A stretch of 45,518 nt of DNA, taken from assembly GCA_028687375.1 (NCBI GenBank), contig JAQUAG010000018.1, positions 1 through 45,518 on the forward strand. Reading direction: 5' to 3'. A program made the position numbers and the translations under genes. Shown in pieces: positions 1 to 8,892 of this stretch. How positions within the stretch are numbered: the stretch's first letter is position 1; each line of letters opens with the position of its first letter. The stretch comes from Arcobacteraceae bacterium (GTDB taxonomy: Bacteria; Campylobacterota; Campylobacteria; Campylobacterales; Arcobacteraceae). The notes under the pieces were generated by a model. The model worked only from the letters and a program-made list of their open reading frames with translations. It had not been told where the DNA came from and did not search any database.

Positions 1-51
1 ACTGGTGATTATGATCTTGGAAATACAACACTTCATATCGAAATAGTATAA
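1..51 (+). CDS. C-terminal end of an unidentified upstream protein (partial)
   Basis: The window opens inside a reading frame that runs from base 1 to a TAA at 49-51 and encodes the tail TGDYDLGNTTLHIEIV. The composition (Gly, Asp, Asn, Thr, alternating hydrophobics) would fit the last beta strand of an extracellular repeat protein, but sixteen residues cannot establish a family. It lies 17 bases before the SapC-family gene, on the same strand, so the two may be co-transcribed. The frame could also be open by chance. Confidence 0.4.
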   Translation, partial: TGDYDLGNTTLHIEIV

Positions 52-68
52 AAATAAAAAGGGAAAAA

Positions 69-746
69 ATGTATAAAAATATAGAGATACTTGACAAAAA
101 AAAATTTAAAAATTTGAAATTCGATATGGTTTCCCCTTTGGAAGTTGGTAAAACTATAGGGGTTGTACCCCTTGGGTTTAATGAAGTTATAGATATGGCT
201 TGCTGTTCTCCTGTTCTTATTATGGGGGATGAAAATCTTGAATTTGTAGCATTTACAGGAATCTCATCGAGGGTTACTATATTTGATGATAAAACTCTTT
301 ATATACCGATGTTTCTTCAGGCATATCCTTTTTTAAATGTAATTTTAAAAGATAAAAAAAGTGGCTTAAAAAGTGTAATTGGTATAGATAAAGGGGAATT
401 TTGTGGAGATAAAAAAGAAAAATCTATCTTTCTTTCAGATGGAAAACTAGACGACATAGCATCGAAGAAAGTTGATATAGTAAAAAAACTCAACTTTCAA
501 CGAGATATCTCAAAAAAGATAATAAATGAACTTAAAAAATATGATTTATTAGAAACAAAAGATTTTAAAATAAATATGGGGGATGAGGAGAAGACTATTA
601 TAAATCAATTCTTTATCGTTAATAGAAAAAAATTAATTGGATTACCTGATGATATAGTAGCACTTTGGGCTAAAAAAGGGTGGATGACACTTATTGATAT
701 GCATATTAAATCTTTGGCAAATTTTCAAAGAATATTTGAAAAATAA
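69..746 (+). CDS. SapC family protein
   Basis: A 225-residue protein with the pattern of the SapC family (PF07277): an N-terminal 'VVPLGFNEV' segment, a central 'YPFL' motif near residue 87, and a conserved C-terminal end 'LPDDIVALWAKKGW' followed by 'KSLANFQRI'. The family is named after a gene of the Campylobacter fetus S-layer region; its biochemical role is unsettled. There is no signal peptide or membrane helix, so a cytoplasmic location is likely. The ATG is preceded by AAAGGGAAAAA, a good ribosome binding site. It follows the tail of another gene by 17 bases, and such genes often sit near secreted or S-layer-like proteins, but the neighbour is cut off here. The family call is fairly secure, the function is not. 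Confidence 0.75.
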   Translation: MYKNIEILDKKKFKNLKFDMVSPLEVGKTIGVVPLGFNEVIDMACCSPVLIMGDENLEFVAFTGISSRVTIFDDKTLYIPMFLQAYPFLNVILKDKKSGLKSVIGIDKGEFCGDKKEKSIFLSDGKLDDIASKKVDIVKKLNFQRDISKKIINELKKYDLLETKDFKINMGDEEKTIINQFFIVNRKKLIGLPDDIVALWAKKGWMTLIDMHIKSLANFQRIFEK

Positions 747-833
747 CCTCTAAGTAGTGGAATTTTTTAAACTCTTTTTTAAAATAGTCTAGAAATTATC
801 CAAAAGCATTATCGAATTTGATTTAGTTTGTAG

Positions 834-839
834 TATAAT
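834..839 (+). promoter_or_regulatory. Candidate -10 element (TATAAT) for the ATP-grasp operon
   Basis: A perfect TATAAT lies 34 bases before the TTG start of the ATP-grasp gene in an AT-rich spacer. No clear -35 box is visible, which is common for the main sigma factor of Campylobacterota. Confidence 0.5.
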
Positions 840-873
840 TTTTAAACACGATTAAATTAAATGGAGGCCTACA

Positions 874-2238
874 TTGTTGGAACAATCTAATAAAGAACTT
901 GATAAGTTTTGGGAAATTTATCAAAAGCAAGACAGAAAAAAAATCGAAGAATTTACAAAGTATATGGATAAATTTGCTGTAAATTTCAATCTTTACAAAG
1001 ATGGAAATTTTATAGAGAGATCTTTACCTTTTGATGTTGTTCCTAGAATTATAGGGGCTAGCGAATTTGATAAGATGGAGAGAGGACTATCTCAAAGGGT
1101 AAAAGCTTTAAATCTATTTTTAGAAGATTTATATACAGATAAAAAAATTGTAAAAGATGGGATAATCCCTGAAGAGTTTATCTATCAAGCAAAAGGATTT
1201 TTGAAAGAACTTGTAGGTCATTCCCCTTCAAAAAAAATAAGAACACATATCAATGGAATTGACCTTGTAAAAGATACAGTTACAAATGATTGGATTATTT
1301 TAGAGGATAATTTACGAGTTCCAAGTGGGGCTAGTTATCCACTTTCTATTCGAGATACTTACAGAAAAATCTACCCAGAATTTTTTGAACAATTAAAAAT
1401 CGAACCAATCAAACACTATCCTGAGTTTATAAAAGAATCTATGGATTATGTAAATTGTGGTGGGATAAATGTTGTTTTAACACCAGGAAGATTTAACTCT
1501 GCATACTATGAACACAGTTACTTAGCTCAAATGAGTGATGCACTTTTAGTGCGAAATCACGAACTTGTGGTAAAAGATAAAGTGGTTTATTTTAAAAATT
1601 ATGATGGAAAACTGGTAAGAGTTGGGGCAGTTTATAGAAGACTTGATGATGAGTTTTTAGACCCAAGTTTTTTTAACCCTGAAAGTCTTATTGGAGTTCC
1701 TGGTATTATGGAAGCTTATTTAGCTGGAAATGTTGCACTTTTAAATGCACCTGGAAATGGTGTTGCGGATGATAAAGGGATATATTATTTTGTACCTAAG
1801 ATGATTAAGTACTATTTAGGAGAAGAAGCTCTTCTTAAAAATGCACCTACATATCTTCCATATTTTCCTGAAGATATGAAATATATGATGGAAAATATGC
1901 ATAAACTTGTAATCAAAGATGTAGCAGAAGCTGGTGGATATGGGGTGATGTTTGGACATAGTATGTCAAAAATCCAAATCGAAGACCTTAAAACTATCAT
2001 CAAAGCAAATCCAAGAAGATTTATAGCACAAGAGCTTATTGAGTTCTATGATGAAGAGTGTTATATAAATGATCAGTTGCTTCCAAGAAAAGCAGATTTT
2101 AGAGCTTATGTTGTTATGGCTGAAGAGCCGAAAGTTTGGAAATGTGGGCTTACTAGATATGCTATGGAAGCTGGAAATTATCTTGTAAATTCTTCTCAAG
2201 GTGGAGGATTTAAAGATACATGGGTTATGGGAGAATAA
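874..2238 (+). CDS. Circularly permuted ATP-grasp ligase (stand-alone form)
   Basis: A 454-residue protein of the circularly permuted ATP-grasp type (formerly DUF404/DUF407). Family marks are 'RGLSQRVKALNLFLEDLY' near residue 70, 'DNLRVPSGASYP' near 148, 'LTPGRFNSAYYEHSYLA' near 205, 'YRRLDDEFLDP' near 252 and the C-terminal 'SSQGGGFKDTWV'. These enzymes are predicted to form amide bonds using ATP, possibly making or tagging short peptides; the substrate is unknown. The start is TTG at 874, with GGAGG six bases upstream; the ATG at 861 is in another frame and ends at once. It heads an operon with an alpha-E gene directly behind. A fused paralog lies at 12725-15211. Confidence 0.9.
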   Translation: MLEQSNKELDKFWEIYQKQDRKKIEEFTKYMDKFAVNFNLYKDGNFIERSLPFDVVPRIIGASEFDKMERGLSQRVKALNLFLEDLYTDKKIVKDGIIPEEFIYQAKGFLKELVGHSPSKKIRTHINGIDLVKDTVTNDWIILEDNLRVPSGASYPLSIRDTYRKIYPEFFEQLKIEPIKHYPEFIKESMDYVNCGGINVVLTPGRFNSAYYEHSYLAQMSDALLVRNHELVVKDKVVYFKNYDGKLVRVGAVYRRLDDEFLDPSFFNPESLIGVPGIMEAYLAGNVALLNAPGNGVADDKGIYYFVPKMIKYYLGEEALLKNAPTYLPYFPEDMKYMMENMHKLVIKDVAEAGGYGVMFGHSMSKIQIEDLKTIIKANPRRFIAQELIEFYDEECYINDQLLPRKADFRAYVVMAEEPKVWKCGLTRYAMEAGNYLVNSSQGGGFKDTWVMGE

Positions 2239-2239
2239 T

Positions 2240-2902
2240 ATGACACAACTACTAACAGCAAATTCAGCACTAAGTCTTTATTGGCTTGGAAGATATCTTG
2301 AAAGGGTAGAAGCTTCATTAATTGATATCAATACAGCATACGATAATATTATTGATGTTGATAAAAATGAGGGTGTAGCACTGTATGAAAAGCTTGGAAT
2401 TGAGATAGAGTATACAAACTCATCTGATTTTTTAAATATTGCAATGTTCGGAGAACATCCATCAAATTTGTATGAACTTTTGAGTTTCGCAAGAGAAAAT
2501 GCGATAGTAGCTAGAAGCTATATTGAAGCTGAAGCATTTGGTTCAATTATCGAACTTCACAAACATTTTGAGATTGCTCAAAAAAATGGAGCTTTTGTTG
2601 ATTTTAGATTTATAGATACAGCTATGTCATTAATAAGTGAAATATGGGGTGAACTTACAAGAAAACAAACGAGAAATATACATGATTATTTTATAGCTAT
2701 GGGAAAAAATGTTGAAAAAGTTGATATGCATTTACGACTTGCTAAAGATAAAGAATTTGCACTTATTGTGATGAAAGAGATTGATACTATCGTTTCTATT
2801 TTGGCACCAAACGCACAATTTAAACCACATACGATTGATGAAGATGATGAAGTGATACTATCTTCTATCAATAATAAAATAAATAAAATAATAGTGGAGT
2901 AG
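2240..2902 (+). CDS. Alpha-E domain protein, partner of ATP-grasp ligase
   Basis: A 220-residue all-helical protein of the alpha-E family (PF04168, DUF403). The N-terminus 'NSALSLYWLGRYLERVEAS' is the hallmark of the family. Alpha-E proteins are nearly always found with circularly permuted ATP-grasp ligases, next to them or fused, and are thought to assist in the same peptide-forming reaction. The open frame extends back to 2201, but the ATG at 2240 is the better start: it falls one base after the ligase stop, has GGAG at 2229-2232, and begins right at the conserved domain. The same domain forms the C-terminal half of the fusion protein at 12725-15211. Confidence 0.88.
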   Translation: MTQLLTANSALSLYWLGRYLERVEASLIDINTAYDNIIDVDKNEGVALYEKLGIEIEYTNSSDFLNIAMFGEHPSNLYELLSFARENAIVARSYIEAEAFGSIIELHKHFEIAQKNGAFVDFRFIDTAMSLISEIWGELTRKQTRNIHDYFIAMGKNVEKVDMHLRLAKDKEFALIVMKEIDTIVSILAPNAQFKPHTIDEDDEVILSSINNKINKIIVE

Positions 2903-2908
2903 TAGGTT

Positions 2909-3856
2909 TTGAAAGTAAAAACAAAAGAGATTTTTAGTTCAGAACTTCCTGTTGGAGAAACTTTGTCTATTAAGAGGACAAGGTATGAAGGGAAGACAAA
3001 GAATGAAAATAAAAAAAGAATATCAATAGTAAGTGGAATACATGGTGATGAGCTTGAGGGGCAACTTGCTATTTATCTTTTGGCAAAATGGTTAAATGAA
3101 AATGGGGATAAATTAAGAGGTATTGTTGATATTTATCCAGCAGTAAATGCTCTTGGTGTTGATACAATTACAAGGGGATTTCCTATCTATGAAGTTGACC
3201 TCAATCGAGCTTTTCCAGGTGGAAAAAATGACTTTTTACCTGGGCAAATTGTGTATGCACTCACACAAGATATAAAAGGAAGTGATATTGCTATTGATAT
3301 CCATTCGAGTAATATTTTTCTTCGTGAGATACCACAAATTAGGATAAATAAAGAATTTTCTCCATCAACTTTACCACTTGCAAAAGAGTTAAATTGTGAC
3401 TTTATTTGGATTCACGATGCGGTAACTGTTTTGGAAGCAACATTTTCACATACTTTAAATTCTTTAGGGACAAAAACTTTAGTAGTTGAGATGGGTGTAG
3501 GGATGAGACTTACGAATAGATATGGTGCTCAACTTTTAAATGGGATGTTAAATCTTATGAAAAAAGAGGGGATTATTGAAACAGATGAGAATTTTGAAGC
3601 AAGAACGCCATTTACATCTGAAACAGGGGATGTTTACTATATGAATGCTCCTAAAAGTGGACTTTTTGTTCAGTTTCTAGACCATTGTGCTATTGTGAAA
3701 AAAGATGAAAAAATTGGTGATATTGTCAATCCATTGACTGGCGAAGTATTAGCTGAACTCAAAGCCCCAAACGATGGAATCTTGTTCACTTTAAGAGAAT
3801 ATCCTGTTGTGTATGAAGGTTCACTTATAGCTAGAATTTTTGGAGAAAGTAAGTGA
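2909..3856 (+). CDS. Succinylglutamate desuccinylase/aspartoacylase family zinc hydrolase
   Basis: A 315-residue M14-like metallohydrolase of the AstE/AspA family, predicted to cleave an amide or peptide bond. Zinc ligands are visible: H45 and E48 in 'GIHGDELEG' and H132 in 'AIDIHSSN'. 'DLNRAFPGG' at 97-105 carries the usual substrate-binding Arg, and E194 in 'LVVEMGVG' is the likely catalytic Glu. The C-terminal 90 residues look like the barrel domain common in this family. The start is TTG at 2909, six bases after the alpha-E stop. Lying in an operon with a peptide-bond-forming ligase, it probably trims or removes the ligase product. The true substrate cannot be read from sequence. Confidence 0.85.
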   Translation: MKVKTKEIFSSELPVGETLSIKRTRYEGKTKNENKKRISIVSGIHGDELEGQLAIYLLAKWLNENGDKLRGIVDIYPAVNALGVDTITRGFPIYEVDLNRAFPGGKNDFLPGQIVYALTQDIKGSDIAIDIHSSNIFLREIPQIRINKEFSPSTLPLAKELNCDFIWIHDAVTVLEATFSHTLNSLGTKTLVVEMGVGMRLTNRYGAQLLNGMLNLMKKEGIIETDENFEARTPFTSETGDVYYMNAPKSGLFVQFLDHCAIVKKDEKIGDIVNPLTGEVLAELKAPNDGILFTLREYPVVYEGSLIARIFGESK

Positions 3857-4785
3857 AAAAAATAGAGATACTACGAATAGAATCATTAAGTAGAGCCCCT
3901 TTAGTTATTGAGGGATTTTTATTTGAGGGAAGTGACAAAAATGCACCATCTTTAGCGATAGTTGGTGCTATGGATGGAGATGCTATTTTACCTTTATATT
4001 GTGCAGCTGGGATTGTTGAATTTTTAAGACACACGGTTGCTAAAGATAAAATAAAAGGGAATATTCTTGTAATTCCATCAATAAATCATTATGCACTTAA
4101 CATTAGTGAAAGATTTTGGCCATTAGATAAAACAGATTTGAATATGATGTTTCCAGGATACGATGGTGGTGAAACAACTCAAAGGATTGCCGCAAAAATT
4201 TTTACTGCAATTCAAGGGTACACTTATGGGATAAATCTTGAAAGAAGAAGAGATCCATCAAATTGTTTACCACATATTAAACTTTTTAAAAGTGGTTACG
4301 AGGATATAAAAGGGGCTAAAAAGTTTGGATTTAAAGTGATTCATCATAGTGAACTTACATCTATTGATACAGTAACTTTACAATACAACTGGCAACTTTG
4401 GGGAACAAAAGCTTATTCGATAGTTTGTCCTGTTGATAATTTACTTGATAGTAATGATTCAACTCAAATCCATCAAGCGATGGTACGATTTATGAATAAA
4501 AGTGGAATTATAGAATACGATATGTTCAATGCGTATGAATCAAATGTTATTAACAGAAATAATATTAGGGTAGTAAAAGCAAAAAAAAGTGGTATTTTTC
4601 TTCCAAAAGAGAGAGTTGGAAATTATGTCACGAAAGGGCAGATTATTGGTGTTATTATCCATTCTTTAAGAGGGGAAATTATAAATGAAATCAAAGCATC
4701 TTGTGATGGGATGATAACTTGTTATTTTAAAAATTCACTTATTCTAGAAAATGCGGTTGCCTTTAGAATAGCTAAAATTAGATAA
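3853..4785 (+). CDS. AstE/AspA-family paralog lacking zinc ligands (likely pseudoenzyme)
   Basis: A 310-residue paralog of the preceding hydrolase: the overall pattern is kept ('DLNMMFPG' at 95-102, the same C-terminal barrel-like domain ending in 'NAVAFRIAKI'), but the active site is not. Where the neighbour has HGDE, this protein has M40-D-G-D43; the third zinc ligand His is E130 ('GINLERRRD'); the substrate Arg of DLNR is Met; and the catalytic Glu region reads 'YSIVCPVDN'. It therefore should not bind zinc in the standard way. GTG start at 3853 overlaps the upstream stop by four bases (GTGA), with GGAG 8 bases before, so the two are translationally coupled and may form a heteromer in which this is the regulatory or binding subunit. 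Confidence 0.8.
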   Translation: MKKIEILRIESLSRAPLVIEGFLFEGSDKNAPSLAIVGAMDGDAILPLYCAAGIVEFLRHTVAKDKIKGNILVIPSINHYALNISERFWPLDKTDLNMMFPGYDGGETTQRIAAKIFTAIQGYTYGINLERRRDPSNCLPHIKLFKSGYEDIKGAKKFGFKVIHHSELTSIDTVTLQYNWQLWGTKAYSIVCPVDNLLDSNDSTQIHQAMVRFMNKSGIIEYDMFNAYESNVINRNNIRVVKAKKSGIFLPKERVGNYVTKGQIIGVIIHSLRGEIINEIKASCDGMITCYFKNSLILENAVAFRIAKIR

Positions 4786-4845
4786 AAAAGTTACCAAAAA
4801 ATTACTATTAAAAGGATACTTTTTAAGGTAGCTTAGCTATCATTT

Positions 4846-4851
4846 TATAAT
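4846..4851 (+). promoter_or_regulatory. Candidate -10 element (TATAAT) for the chemosensory operon
   Basis: A perfect TATAAT sits 20 bases before the chemoreceptor ATG in the 85-base gap after the hydrolase-like gene, consistent with a separate promoter for 4871-8878. Confidence 0.5.
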
Positions 4852-4870
4852 TTTTATATAAGGAAAAAGA

Positions 4871-6301
4871 ATGTTTTTTGGAAACAGTAAAGTAAAAGAT
4901 GAGGAAATAGCTCAATTAAAGTTGCAAATTGAAAATCTTGTAAAAGAGAAAGAGCAAAAAGAAAGAGATATTTCAAGTTTACAAAGCGAACTCCAAAATG
5001 TAAACAAAAACGAGTTAGAAGAGCTTAAGCTTCAAAATAAAAGATTTCAAGAAATCGCTTCAATTTCTCAAGAAGAGGGTATAGTTGCTTTTAAAAGTGA
5101 TGGAACACTTTTTTTTATGAATAATAAAGCAAAAGAAAATATCAAGTCAAATAACACAGCAAATGTTTTTAAAGCTATTACAAGTGGGAACGATAAAATC
5201 ATTTTAGAAGATTGTGAAGCATCAATGGTTACTAAAAAAGTAGATGACATCTATATCGCATCTTTACGAAAAACATCAATCCACGATAACAAAGATGATG
5301 GACTCCTTACAAAACACAATCATAACATTAACCATGCTTTATCTGATACTCAAAGTGTTTATTTAGCACTTTTAGGTGATTTACAAAGTATGATGACAGA
5401 ATCAAAAGCAACAGCAAGTGGTTCAAATGAAGGGTTAACTCTTACTCAAAATATAGTAAGTGATACAACAAATCTTTATCAACAAATAGAAACAGAAGAG
5501 GAGATAGTAAACTCTTTAGTGAAAAAAAGTAGTGATATTTCAGAAGCTATTACTGTAATTGATCAGATTGCATTTCAAACAAATATCCTCTCTTTAAATG
5601 CAGCAGTTGAAGCAGCAACTGCTGGAGAAGCAGGAAAAGGATTTGCTGTTGTTGCACAAGAGGTACGAAACCTAGCAACAAGAAGTGCAGATGCAGCAAA
5701 AACTATAAAAGTTGTGGTAGAAGCGATACAACAAGAGACAAGACGAATGAAAAGTAGTTCTGATGTAGTTTCTTCTGTCGTAAATGAAACTAAAAAGAGA
5801 GTTGATGTGCTTATAACTCTTATGAACCAATTTCAAAAAAATTCTTCAAGATCTGTTTTTGAAGTTGAAAGTATAAGTAATAAAATTTTTATTAATCTTG
5901 CGAAGTTAGATCATGTTATTTATAAAAATAACCTATATCAATTGATTTTTGGAGATAGTAATAAATTTAATGCTGTAGATCATCATAATTGTAGACTTGG
6001 GAAATGGTATGATACAGGACTTGGGAAAGAGCAATTTAGTCATGTGAAATCATTTAAAGGGCTTGAACCATTCCATAAAATCGTTCATGATGAAGCGAAT
6101 GCTTTAGCTCATGAATGTTCAGGAAATAATGTTGTATGTACAAAACAGATTATAGAAGATAAAATTGAAAAAATTGAAAATAGTAGTCATGGAGTTTTTG
6201 AATATCTAGATAGAATTTTAGAAGAAAAAAATAATGATATTATGCTTCATGCACAAAAAAATTTATTTGAAAGTAAAGGAAAAGTAAACAATGGAAAATA
6301 A
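4871..6301 (+). CDS. Soluble methyl-accepting chemotaxis protein with CZB zinc-binding domain
   Basis: A 476-residue cytoplasmic chemoreceptor. Order of parts: coiled coil (about 5-75), a small PAS-like stretch (about 77-140), the signalling hairpin whose tip reads '[17 protein letters not shown]' and '[13 protein letters not shown]' (about 235-275), and a C-terminal chemoreceptor zinc-binding domain. The CZB ligands are visible as the His of 'KLDHVI', the Cys of '[10 protein letters not shown]' and the His pair of '[10 protein letters not shown]'. No membrane segment or HAMP domain is present. It resembles Helicobacter pylori TlpD, a soluble CZB receptor that senses oxidants through zinc. 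The last 11 bases overlap the following response regulator gene, so it may feed that regulator as well as, or instead of, the flagellar pathway. AAGGAAAAAGA precedes the ATG. Confidence 0.9.
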   Translation: MFFGNSKVKDEEIAQLKLQIENLVKEKEQKERDISSLQSELQNVNKNELEELKLQNKRFQEIASISQEEGIVAFKSDGTLFFMNNKAKENIKSNNTANVFKAITSGNDKIILEDCEASMVTKKVDDIYIASLRKTSIHDNKDDGLLTKHNHNINHALSDTQSVYLALLGDLQSMMTESKATASGSNEGLTLTQNIVSDTTNLYQQIETEEEIVNSLVKKSSDISEAITVIDQIAFQTNILSLNAAVEAATAGEAGKGFAVVAQEVRNLATRSADAAKTIKVVVEAIQQETRRMKSSSDVVSSVVNETKKRVDVLITLMNQFQKNSSRSVFEVESISNKIFINLAKLDHVIYKNNLYQLIFGDSNKFNAVDHHNCRLGKWYDTGLGKEQFSHVKSFKGLEPFHKIVHDEANALAHECSGNNVVCTKQIIEDKIEKIENSSHGVFEYLDRILEEKNNDIMLHAQKNLFESKGKVNNGK

Positions 6302-6659
6302 ACAATACAAAGTAGCGATTATAGATGATGAACTTGAAGTCCTTAGTATGATTGAAAGATTTTTACAAAGGGGTGGTAAATATAAAACACAAACATTTTC
6401 AAATCCAGTATCAGCATTAGCACAAATTGATAATAACTTTGATGTTATTTTACTTGATATTATGATGCCTCAAATGAATGGACTTGATGTTTTAGAGAAA
6501 ATAATGGCTAAAAATCCAAATCAAAAAGTAATTATGATGACAGCTACACTTGATAAAGTATTGAAATCACATAAATTTGGAGCTATTCATTATCTTATGA
6601 AACCATTTGATTCACTTGAAGCTCTTGAGAGAAAAATATCTGAAGTACTTAACTCTTAA
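6291..6659 (+). CDS. Single-domain response regulator (receiver only)
   Basis: A 122-residue CheY-like receiver with no output domain. The acidic pair D12-D13 ('IIDDE'), phosphorylation site D56 ('LLDIMMP'), T84 ('MMTAT') and K104 ('MKPF') are all in place. The start overlaps the chemoreceptor gene by 11 bases and the stop shares one base with the next gene's ATG (TAATG), so receptor, regulator and kinase are made together. It could be phosphorylated by the histidine kinase at 6659-8878 or by CheA. It differs from flagellar CheY by its genomic partners; whether it touches the motor cannot be told. Confidence 0.88.
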   Translation: MENKQYKVAIIDDELEVLSMIERFLQRGGKYKTQTFSNPVSALAQIDNNFDVILLDIMMPQMNGLDVLEKIMAKNPNQKVIMMTATLDKVLKSHKFGAIHYLMKPFDSLEALERKISEVLNS

Positions 6660-8878
6660 TGAAAATAAGTAAGAAGTTCTCTTTCTTCTTTATATTTTGT
6701 GTTTTATTCTCATTTATTGTACTTTTGATGTATAACACGAAAGAACATAGAGTAGAGGAATTTCAAAGAGAAAAATTAAAACATTTTGAGCTAAATATCA
6801 TTCAAGAGTATCAGACTTCTTCTAACCTTATGAGTTTTCTCTTTGCACTTATTTTAAAAGATAAGTTTATACAAAAAAATCTTTATAATTTTTACCGTTC
6901 TGATATTCAAACTCAAGCAAAAATCAGAGAAGATATTTACACAAAACTTTTACCTACTTATGAAGAATTTATGAAAATTTCATTTAAACAAATTCACATT
7001 CATTTAAAAGATAATAAAAGTTTTTTACGAATGCATAAAAAAGATATGTTTGGGGATGATTTAACGCAACTAAGACCAATGGTACGATATGTTAATGAAC
7101 ATAAAATTGATATAAGTGGCTTTGAAATAGGACGAATGAATGATGGATTTAGATATATTAGACCATTATTTTACAATAATCAACATGTTGGTAGTATAGA
7201 GTATGTACTGTCATCTCAATACCAAATCAATCATATGAAAGAAGCAGCCACAAATAAAATATCTTTTATTCTAAAAGAGAATGAAAAAATAGCTAACATA
7301 GATAAAGAGTATAAAAATAAATATAAAAAAATAGATAAACTCAATGGGTTTGTTATGACAACTTCTCTTTTTAATGAAAATAAAATGATGTGCGATGCTA
7401 TAGATAATCTATCAAAAGAAGATGTTGAAATAATTAATAAGAGTCTCGCTCAAAATGAAAGTTTTAATGTGGTTGTTTATCAAAATTTTCAGTATAAATT
7501 ATTTCAATTTGTTCCTCAAAAAATAGCATTAGGGGATAAAATAGGTGGTTACTATATCTATTTGGATGATGCTACTTATTTGGATGAGATGACTAAAGAT
7601 TTTCATATGATGACTGTAGTTGTTTATGTGATTTTGGTTTTAATATTTTATTTTTTATATTATCAATCAGAAACGAAAGAGATATTAAAAAGAAAAAATA
7701 AGGAACGTCAAGATAGTTGGAAAATAGTTGATAAATATGTTATTTTTTCTCAAACAGATATTAGAGGGATAATAACAGATGTAAGTTCAGCATTTTGTGA
7801 TATTAGTGGATATACGAAAGAGGAATTGATTGGAAATTCACATCGTATTATTAGACATCCAGATACACAAAAAGAGTATTTTGAACAACTTTGGACTGCT
7901 TTAAATGAAAATAAAACGTGGATTGGATTAGTAAAAAATCAAAATAAAATGGGTGAAAAATATTGGATAAAAACATTTATTGAACCTTTATTTGATGATC
8001 AAGAAAATAAAATTGGATATAAAAATATTGCTGTTGATGTAACTGATGCTAAAGCTTTAGAAAAAATAAACAAAACTTTAAATAAAAAGATAAGAAAAGC
8101 AGTAAAGTTAAATATGATGCAATATAAAAAGCGACAAGAGGAGCAACTTCAAAATATGAAGCTAAGTTCAATTGGATCTTTAGCTGCTGGTATTACACAT
8201 GAAATAAATACTCCACTTACCTATATGAAGGGTAATTTTGAGATGATGAAATATGATATTATGGATTTGGAAAATAATGATAGTTTAAAAGAAAGTCTTT
8301 TATTAAATCATACAAGAATTTTTGATGGAATTCGTAGAATTTCAAATATCATAGAAGCAATGCGAGAGTTGGCTTCTACTACAAAAGATGATGTTAAAGT
8401 GGAAACAAATGTTTATAGTTCATTGATGACAGCATTGACAATGGTTCATAATAAATCGAAACAAATTGCTAAAATTTATATAAATGGTACTTTATTTGAT
8501 ATTAATATGGATAATTCTATTTGTTGTGATTGTAAAGTTTTTGTCCATAAACAAAGAATTGAACAGGTTTGGATTGTTATTATTAATAATGCAATTGATG
8601 AACTTATAAAAATAGAGGATTATGAGAATCGAAAATTATCAATTATGATAGAAGATATTGAAGATAAAGTTATGGTTTATTTTAAAGATAATGCAGGGGG
8701 GATTGATGAAAAGATTCTTTTAAATCTTTTTGACCCATTCATAAGTACGAAAGAATCTGGAGGAATGGGTTTAGGGCTTAATATTGCTAAAAAGATCATC
8801 GATAGTAATAATGGAAAAATTGAAGCTTACAATGAAAATAATGGAGCTGTTTTTAAAGTTACTTTATCAAAAAAATAG
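6659..8878 (+). CDS. Membrane sensor histidine kinase with dCache_3 and PAS domains
   Basis: A 739-residue kinase. Helix 1 (about 7-24) and helix 2 (about 317-337) flank a periplasmic sensor of roughly 290 residues whose 'KSFLRMHKKDMFGDDL' and 'ISGFEIGRM' motifs fit the double Cache family dCache_3 (PF14827). A cytoplasmic PAS domain follows (about 357-465), then a coiled coil and a HisKA domain with the phosphoacceptor H514 in 'AGITHEINTPL'. The ATPase domain shows the N box 'NNAIDEL', G1 'DNAGGID' and G2 'GGMGLGLNIAK'. It is translationally coupled to the receiver upstream, its likely partner. The ligand of the Cache domain is unknown. Confidence 0.9.
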   Translation: MKISKKFSFFFIFCVLFSFIVLLMYNTKEHRVEEFQREKLKHFELNIIQEYQTSSNLMSFLFALILKDKFIQKNLYNFYRSDIQTQAKIREDIYTKLLPTYEEFMKISFKQIHIHLKDNKSFLRMHKKDMFGDDLTQLRPMVRYVNEHKIDISGFEIGRMNDGFRYIRPLFYNNQHVGSIEYVLSSQYQINHMKEAATNKISFILKENEKIANIDKEYKNKYKKIDKLNGFVMTTSLFNENKMMCDAIDNLSKEDVEIINKSLAQNESFNVVVYQNFQYKLFQFVPQKIALGDKIGGYYIYLDDATYLDEMTKDFHMMTVVVYVILVLIFYFLYYQSETKEILKRKNKERQDSWKIVDKYVIFSQTDIRGIITDVSSAFCDISGYTKEELIGNSHRIIRHPDTQKEYFEQLWTALNENKTWIGLVKNQNKMGEKYWIKTFIEPLFDDQENKIGYKNIAVDVTDAKALEKINKTLNKKIRKAVKLNMMQYKKRQEEQLQNMKLSSIGSLAAGITHEINTPLTYMKGNFEMMKYDIMDLENNDSLKESLLLNHTRIFDGIRRISNIIEAMRELASTTKDDVKVETNVYSSLMTALTMVHNKSKQIAKIYINGTLFDINMDNSICCDCKVFVHKQRIEQVWIVIINNAIDELIKIEDYENRKLSIMIEDIEDKVMVYFKDNAGGIDEKILLNLFDPFISTKESGGMGLGLNIAKKIIDSNNGKIEAYNENNGAVFKVTLSKK

Positions 8879-8892
8879 TTTTTATTTTATGA

